The translations under genes were made by a program, and so were the position numbers. The notes below the pieces were generated by a model that was not told the origin of the DNA, did not search any database, and saw nothing but the letters and a program-made list of their open reading frames with translations. This document shows, piece after piece, positions 1-8,586 of a stretch of 64,000 nucleotides of DNA. Location of the stretch: positions 79,552 to 143,551 of the forward strand of contig QAKR01000026.1 of assembly GCA_003343705.1 (NCBI GenBank), given 5' to 3'. The DNA comes from Clostridiales bacterium. Its GTDB lineage: Bacteria; Bacillota; Clostridia; Oscillospirales; UBA644. How positions within the stretch are numbered: the stretch's first letter is position 1; each line of letters opens with the position of its first letter.

Positions 1-62
1 AACACAGCTTTATTTAATGGTATAATTTGTAAAATATTTTGATAACATTATGTAAAAAAGTA

Positions 63-91
63 TTGACATTTAATTTTATTTATGTTATAAT
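63..91 (+). promoter_or_regulatory. sigma-A type promoter of the first gene
   Basis: A TTGACA box at 63-68 and a TATAAT box at 86-91 are separated by exactly 17 bp. Both boxes match consensus. The predicted start of transcription lies near 98, which leaves an untranslated leader of about 80 nt before the cytidylate-kinase-like gene. Confidence 0.8.
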
Positions 92-176
92 GAACTAAAA
101 TATAGAAGCTAAATTAAAAACAATAATTGATCTACATTTATAATATGGCAGCATAAAAATAAGAGGGATGACATTT

Positions 177-809
177 ATGTCAACAAATAAATACACAGTT
201 ACAATAGGAAGACAATATGGAAGCGGCGGACGCCTTATAGGCAAGGCTCTTTCACAATCTTTAGGGATAGAATTTTACGACAAGGATCTTATAACTCTTG
301 CCGCAAAAAAGCATGGTATGAATGAAAAAATATTTGAAAGCGTAGACGAGCGTCCTACAAACAGTCTTCTGTATTCTCTTGCAATGGGTGCATACGGGAT
401 TGACGGAAGCTATTCATACTGGGGCGACGTTTCTATGCCATTAAATGATAAGGTTTTTCAAATACAAGCAGATTTAATACTTGAGCTTTCCGAACAACAA
501 TCTTGCGTTATTGTCGGGCGCTGCGCTGATTATGTTTTGCGAGATAGGGATAATGTTATAAACATTTATCTTTATGCAGATTTTGATTACAGAGTAAACC
601 GGGCTATAGCAGAATACAATATTCCTTCTGATAAAGCTGCGGATATGGTTAAAAAAACTGATAAAAAGCGTGCAAGTTATTATAACTTTCACACAAATAA
701 ATCTTGGGGCGATCTTGATAATTACAGTATTGCTCTTAACACGGGTCTGTTGGGTGAAGAAAAGGCTGTAAAGATTCTTAAAGAGTATATTGAGATGCGG
801 CTCAAATAA
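177..809 (+). CDS. cytidylate kinase-like family protein
   Basis: The 210-residue protein belongs to the cytidylate-kinase-like P-loop family (PF13189 type) that is common in Clostridia. Its glycine-rich loop GRQYGSGGR lies at residues 11-19 and carries SGGR where true Cmk has SGKS. A second conserved block, VIVGRCADY, sits near residue 112. The physiological substrate of this family is not established, so a nucleotide kinase role is only inferred. An ATG at 168 is in frame, but the GAGGG ribosome binding site at 163-167 touches it; the ATG at 177 has correct spacing of about 9 nt. The gene is monocistronic, with its own promoter and a hairpin downstream. Confidence 0.85.
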   Translation: MSTNKYTVTIGRQYGSGGRLIGKALSQSLGIEFYDKDLITLAAKKHGMNEKIFESVDERPTNSLLYSLAMGAYGIDGSYSYWGDVSMPLNDKVFQIQADLILELSEQQSCVIVGRCADYVLRDRDNVINIYLYADFDYRVNRAIAEYNIPSDKAADMVKKTDKKRASYYNFHTNKSWGDLDNYSIALNTGLLGEEKAVKILKEYIEMRLK

Positions 810-843
810 AAATTAAGTAGTTTTTTCATTTTCTCCTCTTTTT

Positions 844-883
844 AAACGGAGATATCTTTCTTAGTTGAAAGGTATCTCTGTTT
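844..883 (+). terminator. hairpin after the cytidylate-kinase-like gene
   Basis: Two 17-nt arms (844-860 and 867-883) pair with only two wobble-type differences around a 6-nt loop. The 3' arm ends in TTT but no long T tract follows, so termination is likely but not textbook. Confidence 0.55.
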
Positions 884-972
884 AGCAATAATGAAATTAT
901 TAAACTTGATTAATACTGTTTTGGTTGTAGAAATTAATATGACGATATTATAAAAATAAAAATTTATATAAC

Positions 973-1015
973 AATTAATTTTATCGAGCTTTCTCTAAAG
1001 CTCTTGATATTAATT
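973..1015 (+). other. imperfect palindrome in the amidohydrolase leader
   Basis: A perfect 7-bp stem (GAGCTTT/AAAGCTC, 986-992 and 997-1003) with a CTCT loop is extended on both sides by A+T-rich partly complementary arms. It ends just before the AGGAG ribosome binding site at about 1022. It could be an operator or a leader hairpin. The rest of the 810-1031 gap is A+T rich and shows no ORF. Confidence 0.4.
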
Positions 1016-1031
1016 TATAAATAGGAGTTTT

Positions 1032-1799
1032 ATGGAGAATATAAGTAACCTTATTGCAATTGACGCTCATTCACATTTTAATCACGGGGCCCGTCACGAC
1101 CCTCCTGAAAGCGAAATATATCGTTGCGATTTGGAGTTTTTACGACGTGGATATGATGCAGCTAATATAGGGCAAGTCTGTCTTTCAACTTTTGCCAGTG
1201 TTATGTCACCTGAAGACACAGCGGAAGAAAATGAATATTTATATGATCTTGTACAAAAAACACAGTGGCTATATCAATGGGTTGTAATAGACCCTCGGCA
1301 AGAGAAAACATTTGAGCAAGCCAAACAAATGCTTAAAAGTAAAAAATGTGTAGGGATTAAGCTTGACGCCCCTTGTCACGGTTATTCAATTGCCGAATAT
1401 GGTGATAAAATATTTTCATTTGCCTGTGAAAACGGTGCAGTTGTAAAAATGTGCCCTCAATGTATGGAACTTCTTCCTGATTTTGCAGATAAATACCCTG
1501 ATCTCAGGCTAATTGTAGCTCATCTTGGGTCGGTGATGCATGTTGATATAATTGAAAAAGCCAAATACGGAAATATCTATACAGACACATCCGGTTGTGC
1601 AAGCAGCAACAATAATGTTGTTGAATATGCTATAAGTCGTGTCGGAAGTGATCGGATTTTATTCGGAACAGATACATATGCAGCCGGATTTCAACGTGGC
1701 CGTATTGAATATGCTCCTATAAGTTACGAGGATAAGGTTAAGATCCTTCGTACAAATGTATTGAAACTGATTCCGAAACTGTCAGATAAGAGTTCATAA
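1032..1799 (+). CDS. amidohydrolase family protein (TIM barrel)
   Basis: This is a 255-residue metal-dependent hydrolase of the amidohydrolase-2 family (PF04909). The first metal motif DAHSHF is at residues 11-16, a conserved VAHLG strand lies near residue 165, and FGTDTYA near residue 212 supplies the late catalytic Asp. The family includes hydrolases and decarboxylases acting on many small substrates, and nothing here fixes the substrate. There is no signal peptide, so the protein should be cytoplasmic. The start has a well placed AGGAG ribosome binding site. The gene stands alone between two gaps and is separated from rplS by a promoter. Confidence 0.85.
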   Translation: MENISNLIAIDAHSHFNHGARHDPPESEIYRCDLEFLRRGYDAANIGQVCLSTFASVMSPEDTAEENEYLYDLVQKTQWLYQWVVIDPRQEKTFEQAKQMLKSKKCVGIKLDAPCHGYSIAEYGDKIFSFACENGAVVKMCPQCMELLPDFADKYPDLRLIVAHLGSVMHVDIIEKAKYGNIYTDTSGCASSNNNVVEYAISRVGSDRILFGTDTYAAGFQRGRIEYAPISYEDKVKILRTNVLKLIPKLSDKSS

Positions 1800-1819
1800 A
1801 AATGTTATATATTTCAGTA

Positions 1820-1848
1820 TTGCAATTTTAACTGATATATGGTATAAT
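1820..1848 (+). promoter_or_regulatory. promoter of the rplS operon
   Basis: TTGCAA at 1820-1825 and TATAAT at 1843-1848 are separated by 17 bp. Transcription would start near 1855 and give a leader of about 85 nt before rplS. Confidence 0.7.
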
Positions 1849-1857
1849 CATATGGCT

Positions 1858-1912
1858 TGATTTTAGGGGCGGTCCTCTGCATTCTCAGCACGAACACCCT
1901 TTTTTATCTTGA
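1858..1912 (+). promoter_or_regulatory. possible autoregulatory leader of rplS
   Basis: The leader contains an AGGGGC tract (from 1865) that can pair with a CCCT tract (1897-1900) followed by a run of T. Ribosomal protein L19 leaders with an autogenous function are known in Firmicutes. Here the similarity to such an element is only positional, so this is a weak candidate. Confidence 0.3.
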
Positions 1913-1939
1913 AATAATATTTCGGGAGGATTTGAGAAA

Positions 1940-2284
1940 ATGCAACATATAATTGCAGATTTCACAAAAGACCAGTTAAAAGCAGAACCTCTTTGCTTCG
2001 ATATCGGTAGCACTGTTAAGGTTCACGTAAAAATTAAAGAGGGTACTCGTGAAAGAATTCAGATTTTTGAAGGTACCGTCATAGCAAAGAAACACGGCGG
2101 CGTTTCCGAAACGGTAACGGTAAGACGCGTTTCATACGGCATAGGTGTTGAAAGAACATTCCCCGTCAACTCTCCTAACATTGAAAAGGTTGAGGTTGTC
2201 AGAAAAGGTAAAGTTCGCCGTGCCAAGTTGTATTACCTTCGTAACAGAGTTGGTAAAGCAGCTAAGGTTAAAGAACTTCTGTAA
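1940..2284 (+). CDS. rplS: 50S ribosomal protein L19
   Basis: The 114-residue protein has the usual L19 length and the family landmarks: [15 protein letters not shown] near the N terminus, the FEGTVIAKK strand, [11 protein letters not shown] in the middle, and the basic [13 protein letters not shown] terminus. L19 sits at the interface of the 30S and 50S subunits. The start has a strong GGGAGGA ribosome binding site. A clear terminator follows at 2299-2337, so the downstream signal peptidase gene is probably expressed partly by readthrough or from a promoter I could not define. The order rplS-lepB-rbgA-rnhB is conserved in many Firmicutes. Confidence 0.97.
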   Translation: MQHIIADFTKDQLKAEPLCFDIGSTVKVHVKIKEGTRERIQIFEGTVIAKKHGGVSETVTVRRVSYGIGVERTFPVNSPNIEKVEVVRKGKVRRAKLYYLRNRVGKAAKVKELL

Positions 2285-2298
2285 TCAAAAAAGAGAAA

Positions 2299-2337
2299 GG
2301 GGGCTGTCGGAGTTTACGACGGTCCCCTGTTTTTTTT
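2299..2337 (+). terminator. intrinsic terminator after rplS
   Basis: A G+C-rich stem (2299-2309 with 2317-2327, one internal mismatch) is followed by eight T residues at 2330-2337. Confidence 0.85.
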
Positions 2338-2414
2338 AGGTAGGACAAAACGAAATTGTATAAATCGAATAAGTTGTTTATAGCATTCGACTTTTTGAAA
2401 GGGAGCTATTTTTT

Positions 2415-3014
2415 ATGCCGAGAGTTCAGGCCGAGAAAAATAAAAAAATGATTGCCAACGTTTTTGATATTATCGAAGCGATGGTTGTTGCTATTGTTGC
2501 ATCAATACTTATTTTAACACTGCTTTTTCGCACCGGTTATGTTACTGGTACATCAATGGTAAGCACAATGCACCCAAATGATCGATATATCGTTTCGGAC
2601 TTGTTTTACACCCCCAAGCCCGGTGATATTGTAGTTTTTCAGCCGGATATGGAAAAAGTTAATAATTCAGCTACAAACGAAAAGCTTTTTGTTAAAAGGG
2701 TTATAGCTGTCGGAGGCCAGACAGTTACTATTAAAAATGAGAAAAACGAGAATGGTGAAATCATAAAAAGCGAAGTTTATGTAGACGGTATTTTACAAGA
2801 AGAGTCATATCTCGATCCGGGCCAAATTACAAAAACAAAATCCAGTGAGGCTATACGCACAATTGTTGTTCCTGAGGGACAGTTTTTTGCAATGGGTGAT
2901 AATCGTGTAAACTCTTATGATTGCCGTGATATCGGTTGTCAGGATACAAGAAGAATAGTGGGAAAAGTCATTTTTAGATTTTTCCCGTTTAATCAAATGG
3001 GAGTAATAAATTAA
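2415..3014 (+). CDS. lepB: signal peptidase I
   Basis: This 199-residue type I signal peptidase cleaves Sec and Tat signal peptides at the outer face of the membrane. One transmembrane helix spans about residues 19-39. The nucleophile is Ser47 in the GTSM motif and the general base is Lys94 in FVKRVIAVGG; the late signature MGDNR is present near residue 160. These are the expected Ser/Lys dyad landmarks. An insertion of roughly 25 residues lies between the Lys box and the MGDNR box, as in many Gram-positive enzymes. The ATG follows AAAGGGAG. Its stop TAA shares one base with the ATG of rbgA, which indicates translational coupling. Confidence 0.96.
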   Translation: MPRVQAEKNKKMIANVFDIIEAMVVAIVASILILTLLFRTGYVTGTSMVSTMHPNDRYIVSDLFYTPKPGDIVVFQPDMEKVNNSATNEKLFVKRVIAVGGQTVTIKNEKNENGEIIKSEVYVDGILQEESYLDPGQITKTKSSEAIRTIVVPEGQFFAMGDNRVNSYDCRDIGCQDTRRIVGKVIFRFFPFNQMGVIN

Positions 3015-3880
3015 TGGATATAAATTGGTATCCCGGGCATATGACAAAAGCTCGGCGTATGATTGAAGCATTGTTGCCGAGTGTAGACTGTGTTGTAGAG
3101 CTTGTTGATGCGCGCATTCCTCTTTCATCAAAAAACCCGGATATTGAAAAAATAACACAAAACAAACCTAAGCTTTTAATACTCAATAAAAGCGATATTG
3201 CAGACCCTAAAATGAATAAATGGTGGCAAGCCTATTTTGAAGAAAAAGGCTACTCCGTTATGCTTTTTGACAGTCGCACTAAAAAGGCAGCATCAACGGC
3301 AATGTTTATCGGAAAGATTAAAGATATTTTTGCTGAAAAATTGGAACGTCAAAAACAGCGTGGCATTGTTGGTAAATCTGTTAAAATTATGGTTCTTGGT
3401 ATTCCCAATGTAGGAAAATCTACTTTTATAAATAATATAAGTGGGCAAAAGGTGGCAAAAGCGGAGGATCGGCCGGGAGTTACTCGCGGAAAACAATGGA
3501 TTTCTCTTCAAAATGGTATTGATATGCTTGATATGCCCGGGATTTTGTGGCCAAAGCTTGAAAATAAATATGCCGCACAAAACCTTGCTATTACAGGCGC
3601 TATAAAAGACAATGTTCTTGATATTGAAGGCTTAGCTATGGTTCTGCTCGGTATATTGAAAGTTCATTATAAAAATGAACTTTGCTTACGATATAAGCTT
3701 CCCGATGAGTTACCGGAAGATAATTACGAGCTTTTAAAGCTTGTTGCTAAAAAACGTGGTTTTATGATAAGCGGTGGGCACGTAGATACAGAACGTGCAG
3801 CTATTATATTAATTGATGAGTTCAGGGGTTGTAAGATAGGTAAAATAACTCTTGATAATTTAGATAAGAATGAATCTTGA
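3014..3880 (+). CDS. rbgA: ribosome biogenesis GTPase YlqF/RbgA
   Basis: The protein is a 288-residue circularly permuted GTPase needed for late 50S assembly. The permuted motif order is visible: G4 NKSD comes first, at about residues 57-60, then the P-loop GIPNVGKST near residue 130, then the G3 motif DMPG near residue 172. The N terminus (NWYPGHMTKA) is the family signature. The C-terminal helical RNA-binding region is present, so the protein seems complete. The start overlaps the lepB stop by one base, and the 3' end overlaps rnhB by 11 bp, so the genes form one transcription unit. Confidence 0.97.
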   Translation: MDINWYPGHMTKARRMIEALLPSVDCVVELVDARIPLSSKNPDIEKITQNKPKLLILNKSDIADPKMNKWWQAYFEEKGYSVMLFDSRTKKAASTAMFIGKIKDIFAEKLERQKQRGIVGKSVKIMVLGIPNVGKSTFINNISGQKVAKAEDRPGVTRGKQWISLQNGIDMLDMPGILWPKLENKYAAQNLAITGAIKDNVLDIEGLAMVLLGILKVHYKNELCLRYKLPDELPEDNYELLKLVAKKRGFMISGGHVDTERAAIILIDEFRGCKIGKITLDNLDKNES

Positions 3881-4469
3881 TTTTGAAAAAGAATACCGCT
3901 CCGAATACGGCACACTGATTTGCGGAATTGACGAAGCAGGGCGAGGCCCGCTTTGTGGCCCTGTTTGTGCAGCAGCGGTTATTTTAAAAGAAAACGCTGT
4001 TATTGACGGCTTAAATGATTCTAAAAAGCTCTCCGAAAAAAAACGTGAAGAGCTTTTTGATGTTATTAAAGATAATTCCGTGTCTTACGGAATTGCATTT
4101 GCAACCCCTCAGGAAATTGATGAGTTGAATATTCTTAATGCTACATTTTTGGCTATGAAAAGAGCTGTTTTAATGTGCAAACCCAGTCCTGTTTTTGCTC
4201 TTGTTGATGGGAATAGAATTAAAGGGTTAGATATTCCTGCCGAATGTGTTGTTAAGGGTGATTCTAAAAGCCCATCTATTGCTGCTGCATCTGTTTTAGC
4301 GAAAGTTACAAGAGACAGATATATGTGTGAGCTGGATCAAGATTACCCTCAGTATAATCTCAGCTCACATAAAGGGTATCCTACTAAAATGCATTACGAA
4401 TTAATTAAAAAATACGGAATAAGAGATTTTTACAGAAAATCATTTTTAAAAAATCTTTCAGAAAAATAA
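3870..4469 (+). CDS. rnhB: ribonuclease HII
   Basis: RNase HII removes RNA and single ribonucleotides from DNA-RNA hybrids. The 199-residue protein has the usual length. The first two catalytic acids are Asp21 and Glu22 in GIDEAGRGPLCGPV; the third lies in ALVDGN; the conserved GDSKSPSIAAAS block follows and leads to the fourth acid in the TRDRYM segment. The start overlaps the end of rbgA, which is typical for this gene pair. Only nine bases separate its stop from the next open frame, and the YraN start lies 54 bp downstream. Confidence 0.97.
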   Translation: MNLDFEKEYRSEYGTLICGIDEAGRGPLCGPVCAAAVILKENAVIDGLNDSKKLSEKKREELFDVIKDNSVSYGIAFATPQEIDELNILNATFLAMKRAVLMCKPSPVFALVDGNRIKGLDIPAECVVKGDSKSPSIAAASVLAKVTRDRYMCELDQDYPQYNLSSHKGYPTKMHYELIKKYGIRDFYRKSFLKNLSEK

Positions 4470-4523
4470 AGAAAGTTAATGGGAATAAAGCTTTTAACAA
4501 GCTTTGACGTATGGTGTATTATT

Positions 4524-4928
4524 ATGATATCCATCAGTGTAGGAGCTATATTTGAGCAGTTTGCCGTCCAGCAGCTTAAAAAAGACGGTTATAAAATTCT
4601 TGCACGAAACTTTCTGTCTAAATTCGGAGAAATAGATATAATTGCACTTAAAGGAAATACTATTTCATTTATAGAAGTAAAGGCACGATATGAAAAATCT
4701 GTTTTTTCACCTGAAGAAGCAGTGACAAGAAAAAAAATGGTACATATAACAAGAAGCGCAGTTGAATATATAAAAGAACTTAATCGTTCAAATATAGAAA
4801 CGGATTTATTCACATATTCTTTTGATTTTATAGGTATTTCATATAACGAAAAAGTTGTTAAGCAATATACGCATTATAAAGATTTTTGTGTGGTGAATAT
4901 AGATGATATACGCAGACTTGCATTGTGA
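4524..4928 (+). CDS. YraN family (UPF0102) nuclease-fold protein
   Basis: The 134-residue protein matches the UPF0102/YraN family, a small PD-(D/E)XK-like endonuclease fold whose role in DNA or RNA metabolism is not settled. The family core FGEIDIIA followed by FIEVKAR is present around residues 32-53 and carries the acidic and lysine residues expected of a nuclease site. The frame is open from an ATG at 4479, but homologues begin close to the GAIFEQFAV segment, so I chose the ATG at 4524. The gene follows rnhB as in many Clostridia, and its last 26 bases overlap the dipeptidase gene. Confidence 0.85.
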   Translation: MISISVGAIFEQFAVQQLKKDGYKILARNFLSKFGEIDIIALKGNTISFIEVKARYEKSVFSPEEAVTRKKMVHITRSAVEYIKELNRSNIETDLFTYSFDFIGISYNEKVVKQYTHYKDFCVVNIDDIRRLAL

Positions 4929-5766
4929 TACTGCTACATTAATGTATGATAAGCAGTTGAATTTCAACAGTAAGATACATCTTAATCACAAGGCTCTAAA
5001 AGCCTATGATATCCTGTATCAGTGTTTTGCAATTTTTTTTAATGACACCGTTAAAAACGGCGGAATGGAATATTTTGAAAAAGTACTTGCTTATTTTTTA
5101 CCGCTTGTTAAAGAAGAAAAAAACATAGTTCCTTTTATTACGATAGAAGGTGGAGATGTTTTAGAAGGGCGGCTTGAAAATCTTGATCGGCTAAGGGAAG
5201 CCGGAGTTAGAATTTTCGGACTTGTGTGGAATGGTGAAAACGACCTTGCCGTTGGGGCTCAGACTAATAATGCCGAAGGGTTGCGCCCTTTGGGGATAAA
5301 ATGTGTACAACGGCTTGAAGAGCTTAATATTTTACCGGATGTTTCACATCTTTCAGACAAAGGTTTTTTTGATGTTGTGGAAAATTGTAAAGGTCGATTT
5401 GTAGCAACCCATTCAAATTCCCGAAAAATCTATCCGAATCTGCGAAATCTAACAGATGAACAGATTGATATCATAATTTCTCGTGACGGGCTTATAGGGC
5501 TTAACTTATATCCTCCTTTTGTAGCGGAAAATGCTCATATAAAAGACGTATTGAAGCACGTTGATTATTTTCTTCAACGAGGAGCAGAAAACACCCTTTG
5601 TTTCGGGTGTGATTTGGATGGGATTGATAAAACTCCCCATGGCTTTTCCAGTGTTGCAGATGTGAAAAAGATCATAAAGCTAATAAAGAAGCTTTACGGC
5701 GAAGAAATTGCAGAAAAAATAACTTATAAAAACGCATTGCGTATTTTGGGAGGCGAGGTAAAATAG
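4903..5766 (+). CDS. membrane dipeptidase family protein (peptidase M19)
   Basis: The 287-residue protein belongs to the M19 renal-dipeptidase family, which contains zinc dipeptidases of the amidohydrolase superfamily. The first metal motif DLHCDT is at residues 5-10; THSNSR near residue 170 and GCDLDGI near residue 238 are the other landmarks. It is slightly shorter than the usual 310-370 residues and has no signal peptide, so it should be cytoplasmic and act on small dipeptides. The gene overlaps yraN by 26 bp and its stop TAG overlaps the proposed ATA start of the next gene. Confidence 0.9.
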   Translation: MIYADLHCDTATLMYDKQLNFNSKIHLNHKALKAYDILYQCFAIFFNDTVKNGGMEYFEKVLAYFLPLVKEEKNIVPFITIEGGDVLEGRLENLDRLREAGVRIFGLVWNGENDLAVGAQTNNAEGLRPLGIKCVQRLEELNILPDVSHLSDKGFFDVVENCKGRFVATHSNSRKIYPNLRNLTDEQIDIIISRDGLIGLNLYPPFVAENAHIKDVLKHVDYFLQRGAENTLCFGCDLDGIDKTPHGFSSVADVKKIIKLIKKLYGEEIAEKITYKNALRILGGEVK

Positions 5767-6458
5767 CACTATATGTAATAGGGGATCTTCACCTTTCATT
5801 TTCAACTAATAAACCAATGGATATTTTCGGTTCCCGTTGGGACGATCATACTAAAAAAATTAAAGATCGTTGGTGCCTTACTGACAAAGACACTGTTGTT
5901 TTGGCGGGAGACACTTCCTGGGCAATAAATTTTAAAGAGCTTGAAGCAGATTTCGAATTTTTAAAAAGTTTAAAAGGCAGAAAAATTCTGCTTAAAGGAA
6001 ATCATGATTATTGGTGGAACTCTATTACAAAAATGAATAATTTTGCAGAGTCTTTCGGGGATATAGAATTTTTAAACAATAACACATTTGAAACAGAAGA
6101 GTTTTTTATTTGCGGAACACGTGGTTGGATAATTGAGCCGGGTGAAGCTCATGACGAAAAAATAACATCTCGTGAAGCCGGGCGGTTACGCTTATCTTTA
6201 GAAACATATAAAAAGAGAAAATCCGATAAAGAACCTTTAGTGTTTTTACACTATCCTCCTGTTTTTTGCGGGGAAGAAAACACTGAAATTATAAATATTA
6301 TGCATGAATACGGCGTTAATCGTTGTTATTACGGGCATCTTCACGGCGCGCCTGCTCACGCAGCCGCATTTGAAGGTCTTTATAAAAATATAAATATGAA
6401 ACTCATATCGGCAGATTTCTTGGATTTTTATCCGCATAAAATTATGAATATTTTGTAA
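5763..6458 (+). CDS. metallophosphoesterase, probable ATA start codon
   Basis: The 231-residue protein is a calcineurin-like metallophosphoesterase. The first metal motif GDLHLS comes from codons 5784-5801, then GDTSWA, GNHDYWW and GHLHG follow in the usual order. The first in-frame ATG (5817) lies downstream of GDLH and would delete the metal-binding motif. Reading upstream, ATA-GCA-CTA-TAT-GTA gives an N terminus like the (M)ALYVIGDLH of homologues. The ATA at 5763 overlaps the TAG stop of the dipeptidase (ATAG), and AGGCGAGG at 5751-5758 is a correctly spaced ribosome binding site. I see no in-frame ATG, GTG or TTG at a suitable place, so a rare AUA start is inferred. The substrate is unknown. 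Confidence 0.88.
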   Translation: MALYVIGDLHLSFSTNKPMDIFGSRWDDHTKKIKDRWCLTDKDTVVLAGDTSWAINFKELEADFEFLKSLKGRKILLKGNHDYWWNSITKMNNFAESFGDIEFLNNNTFETEEFFICGTRGWIIEPGEAHDEKITSREAGRLRLSLETYKKRKSDKEPLVFLHYPPVFCGEENTEIINIMHEYGVNRCYYGHLHGAPAHAAAFEGLYKNINMKLISADFLDFYPHKIMNIL

Positions 6459-6483
6459 ACTCTATTTTTAGGTTACAATTTTG

Positions 6484-6492
6484 TGCTATAAT
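6484..6492 (+). promoter_or_regulatory. extended -10 promoter of tig
   Basis: TGCTATAAT at 6484-6492 is a perfect extended -10 element. No good -35 box sits 17 bp upstream, which fits an extended -10 promoter. It would serve tig and possibly the clp genes. Confidence 0.6.
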
Positions 6493-6525
6493 GATATGTA
6501 CATATAATTTTAGGAGTTGTAAAAG

Positions 6526-7965
6526 ATGAAACTTGAGAAGGTAAACAAAATCGCAACAAACACAGTTGAATTGCTTATTTCCATCAGTGGTGAAGAGTTT
6601 GAAAAAGCTCTTGAAACTGCTTACAAAAAAAATGTATCTAAAATGACAGTTCCCGGATTTCGTAAAGGTCACGCACCCCGTAAAATGCTTGAAAAAATGT
6701 ATGGCGAAGCTATGTTTAACGAGGATGCGCTTAATGATATTTTACCCGGAGCTTATTACAAGGCTGTTGAAGAATCAAAAATCAATCCTTGTGACAGACC
6801 GGATTTCGATTTCCCCGATCTTGACAAGATTGATCGCAACGGTTTCTCTTTTACTGCAAAGGTTACCGTTATGCCTGAAATTGCAATAAAAGATTATAAA
6901 GGCATTAAAGCTGAGAAGATATCTAATGAAGTCACAGATAATGAAGTTGAAGAAGAGCTTGCCCGCTACCAGCAAAGACAATCTCGTCTTGTTGATGTAG
7001 AAGGCAGAAAAACCGAAAACGGTGACACTGTTGTTTTTGACTTTGAAGGATTTGTTGACGGCGTTGCTTTTGACGGCGGAAAAGCTGAAAATTACAGTTT
7101 AAAGCTTGGTTCCGGCCAGTTTATTCCTGGATTTGAAGAACAGATGGTTGGTTATGATGCAGACTCTGAATTTTCTGTCAATGTAAAGTTCCCTGAAGAT
7201 TATCATTCTGAAGATCTTAAAGGAAAAGATGCTGAATTTAAAATTAAATTACACGCAATCAAAAAAGAAGAACTTCCTGCACTTGATGATGAATTTGCAA
7301 AAGATGTAAGCGAATTTGACACACTTGATGAATTTAAAGCAGATATTATTAAAAAGCTGCAAGAACGTAAAGACTCTGCTGTTGAAAATGACGTTTACGA
7401 AAAACTTACAAATGCAGTTGTTGACTTGGTCGAAGGAGAAATTCCCGAATGCCTTTACACTCAGGAAGCCGATAATCAGCTTCACGACTTTGAACATCGT
7501 CTTTCTTCTCAGGGCCTTACTCTTGAGGGATATCTTAAGTATACCGGACAAGATGTTGAAAGTATAAAGGCTATGTTCCGTCCCAATGCTGAAAAGCAAG
7601 TTAAATTGCGTTTTGCTCTTGAAAAAATTGCCGAGCTTGAAAACGTTATTGTTGAAGAAAGCGATATTGACGAACAGTACAAAAAACTTGCAGAAGCATA
7701 TAAAATTGAAGATGTCGAAAAGGTTAAAAATGCTGAAACAACTGAATATATAACAAAAGATCTTTCTTTACAAAAAGCTTATGAATTTGTTAAAGCTAAC
7801 GCTGTTTTAACAGAAGAGAAGAAAAAGGCCCCTGCAAAGAAACCTGCAGCAAAAGCAGATGACAGCACTGAAAAGAAATCTGCAGCAAAAAAGACAGCAG
7901 CAAAGAAAACTACTGCAACTAAAAAGACAACAGCAAAAAAAACGGTAGAAGATAAAGCCGAATAA
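6526..7965 (+). CDS. tig: trigger factor with lysine/alanine-rich tail
   Basis: Trigger factor is the ribosome-bound chaperone that meets nascent chains at the exit tunnel. The ribosome docking signature GFRKGHAP is at residues 44-51. The FKBP-type prolyl isomerase domain spans about residues 155-245 (GDTVVFDFEG, FIPGFEEQ), followed by the helical chaperone arms. The 479-residue length exceeds the usual 430 because the last 50 residues form a low-complexity tail of repeated AAKK and TTAKK units, highly basic and likely disordered. The gene leads the conserved tig-clpP-clpX cluster and has a GGAG ribosome binding site. Confidence 0.96.
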   Translation: MKLEKVNKIATNTVELLISISGEEFEKALETAYKKNVSKMTVPGFRKGHAPRKMLEKMYGEAMFNEDALNDILPGAYYKAVEESKINPCDRPDFDFPDLDKIDRNGFSFTAKVTVMPEIAIKDYKGIKAEKISNEVTDNEVEEELARYQQRQSRLVDVEGRKTENGDTVVFDFEGFVDGVAFDGGKAENYSLKLGSGQFIPGFEEQMVGYDADSEFSVNVKFPEDYHSEDLKGKDAEFKIKLHAIKKEELPALDDEFAKDVSEFDTLDEFKADIIKKLQERKDSAVENDVYEKLTNAVVDLVEGEIPECLYTQEADNQLHDFEHRLSSQGLTLEGYLKYTGQDVESIKAMFRPNAEKQVKLRFALEKIAELENVIVEESDIDEQYKKLAEAYKIEDVEKVKNAETTEYITKDLSLQKAYEFVKANAVLTEEKKKAPAKKPAAKADDSTEKKSAAKKTAAKKTTATKKTTAKKTVEDKAE

Positions 7966-8001
7966 TTAAAACTTATAAAGATATTTTAGGAGGAAAAGGA
8001 A

Positions 8002-8583
8002 ATGAGTTTAGTTCCCATGGTCGTTGAACAGACTAATAGAGGCGAACGTTCATATGATATTTTCTCAAGACTGCTCAACGACAGAATAGTTTTTTTGGCA
8101 GACGAGGTTAATGACGTAACGGCAAATCTTGTTGTGGCACAGCTTCTTTATCTTGAAGCAGCAGATCCCGATAAAGATATCAGTCTTTACATCAACAGCC
8201 CCGGAGGCTCTATTACAGCCGGAATGGCAATATATGACACTATGCGTTATATTAAATGCGATGTTTCAACAATTTGTATCGGTATGGCAGCAAGTATGGG
8301 CGCATTTTTACTTTCTTCCGGTACAAAAGGTAAGAGATTTGCTCTTCCTAACAGTGAGATAATGATACATCAACCTTTAGGCGGATTTCAAGGTCAAGCA
8401 ACAGATATTAAAATTCATGCCGATCATATTATGCGCATAAAAAAGAGGATGAATGAAATTCTTGCACAGAATACAGGTAAACCTCTTGAGGAAATCGAAC
8501 GTGATACAGAGCGAGATAATTTTCTTACAGCTTCCGCTGCGTTTGAATATGGTATAATTGATAAGGTTATTGAAAAAAGGTAA
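8002..8583 (+). CDS. clpP: ATP-dependent Clp protease proteolytic subunit
   Basis: The 193-residue serine peptidase forms the tetradecameric degradation chamber used with ClpX. The start [10 protein letters not shown] and the hallmark YINSPGGS motif are present; the catalytic Ser lies in GMAASMGAF near residue 98, the catalytic His in MIHQPLGG near residue 123, and the Asp in the following ERDTERDNF segment. The length is typical. A strong AGGAGG site precedes the ATG. Three bases separate its stop from clpX, so the two are cotranscribed, probably with tig. Confidence 0.98.
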   Translation: MSLVPMVVEQTNRGERSYDIFSRLLNDRIVFLADEVNDVTANLVVAQLLYLEAADPDKDISLYINSPGGSITAGMAIYDTMRYIKCDVSTICIGMAASMGAFLLSSGTKGKRFALPNSEIMIHQPLGGFQGQATDIKIHADHIMRIKKRMNEILAQNTGKPLEEIERDTERDNFLTASAAFEYGIIDKVIEKR

Positions 8584-8586
8584 TAT

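Noticed and set aside
7820..7965. A tandem repeat array or CRISPR-like array
   Set aside because: The repeats are coding Lys/Ala/Thr codons in the tail of trigger factor, with no spacer structure.
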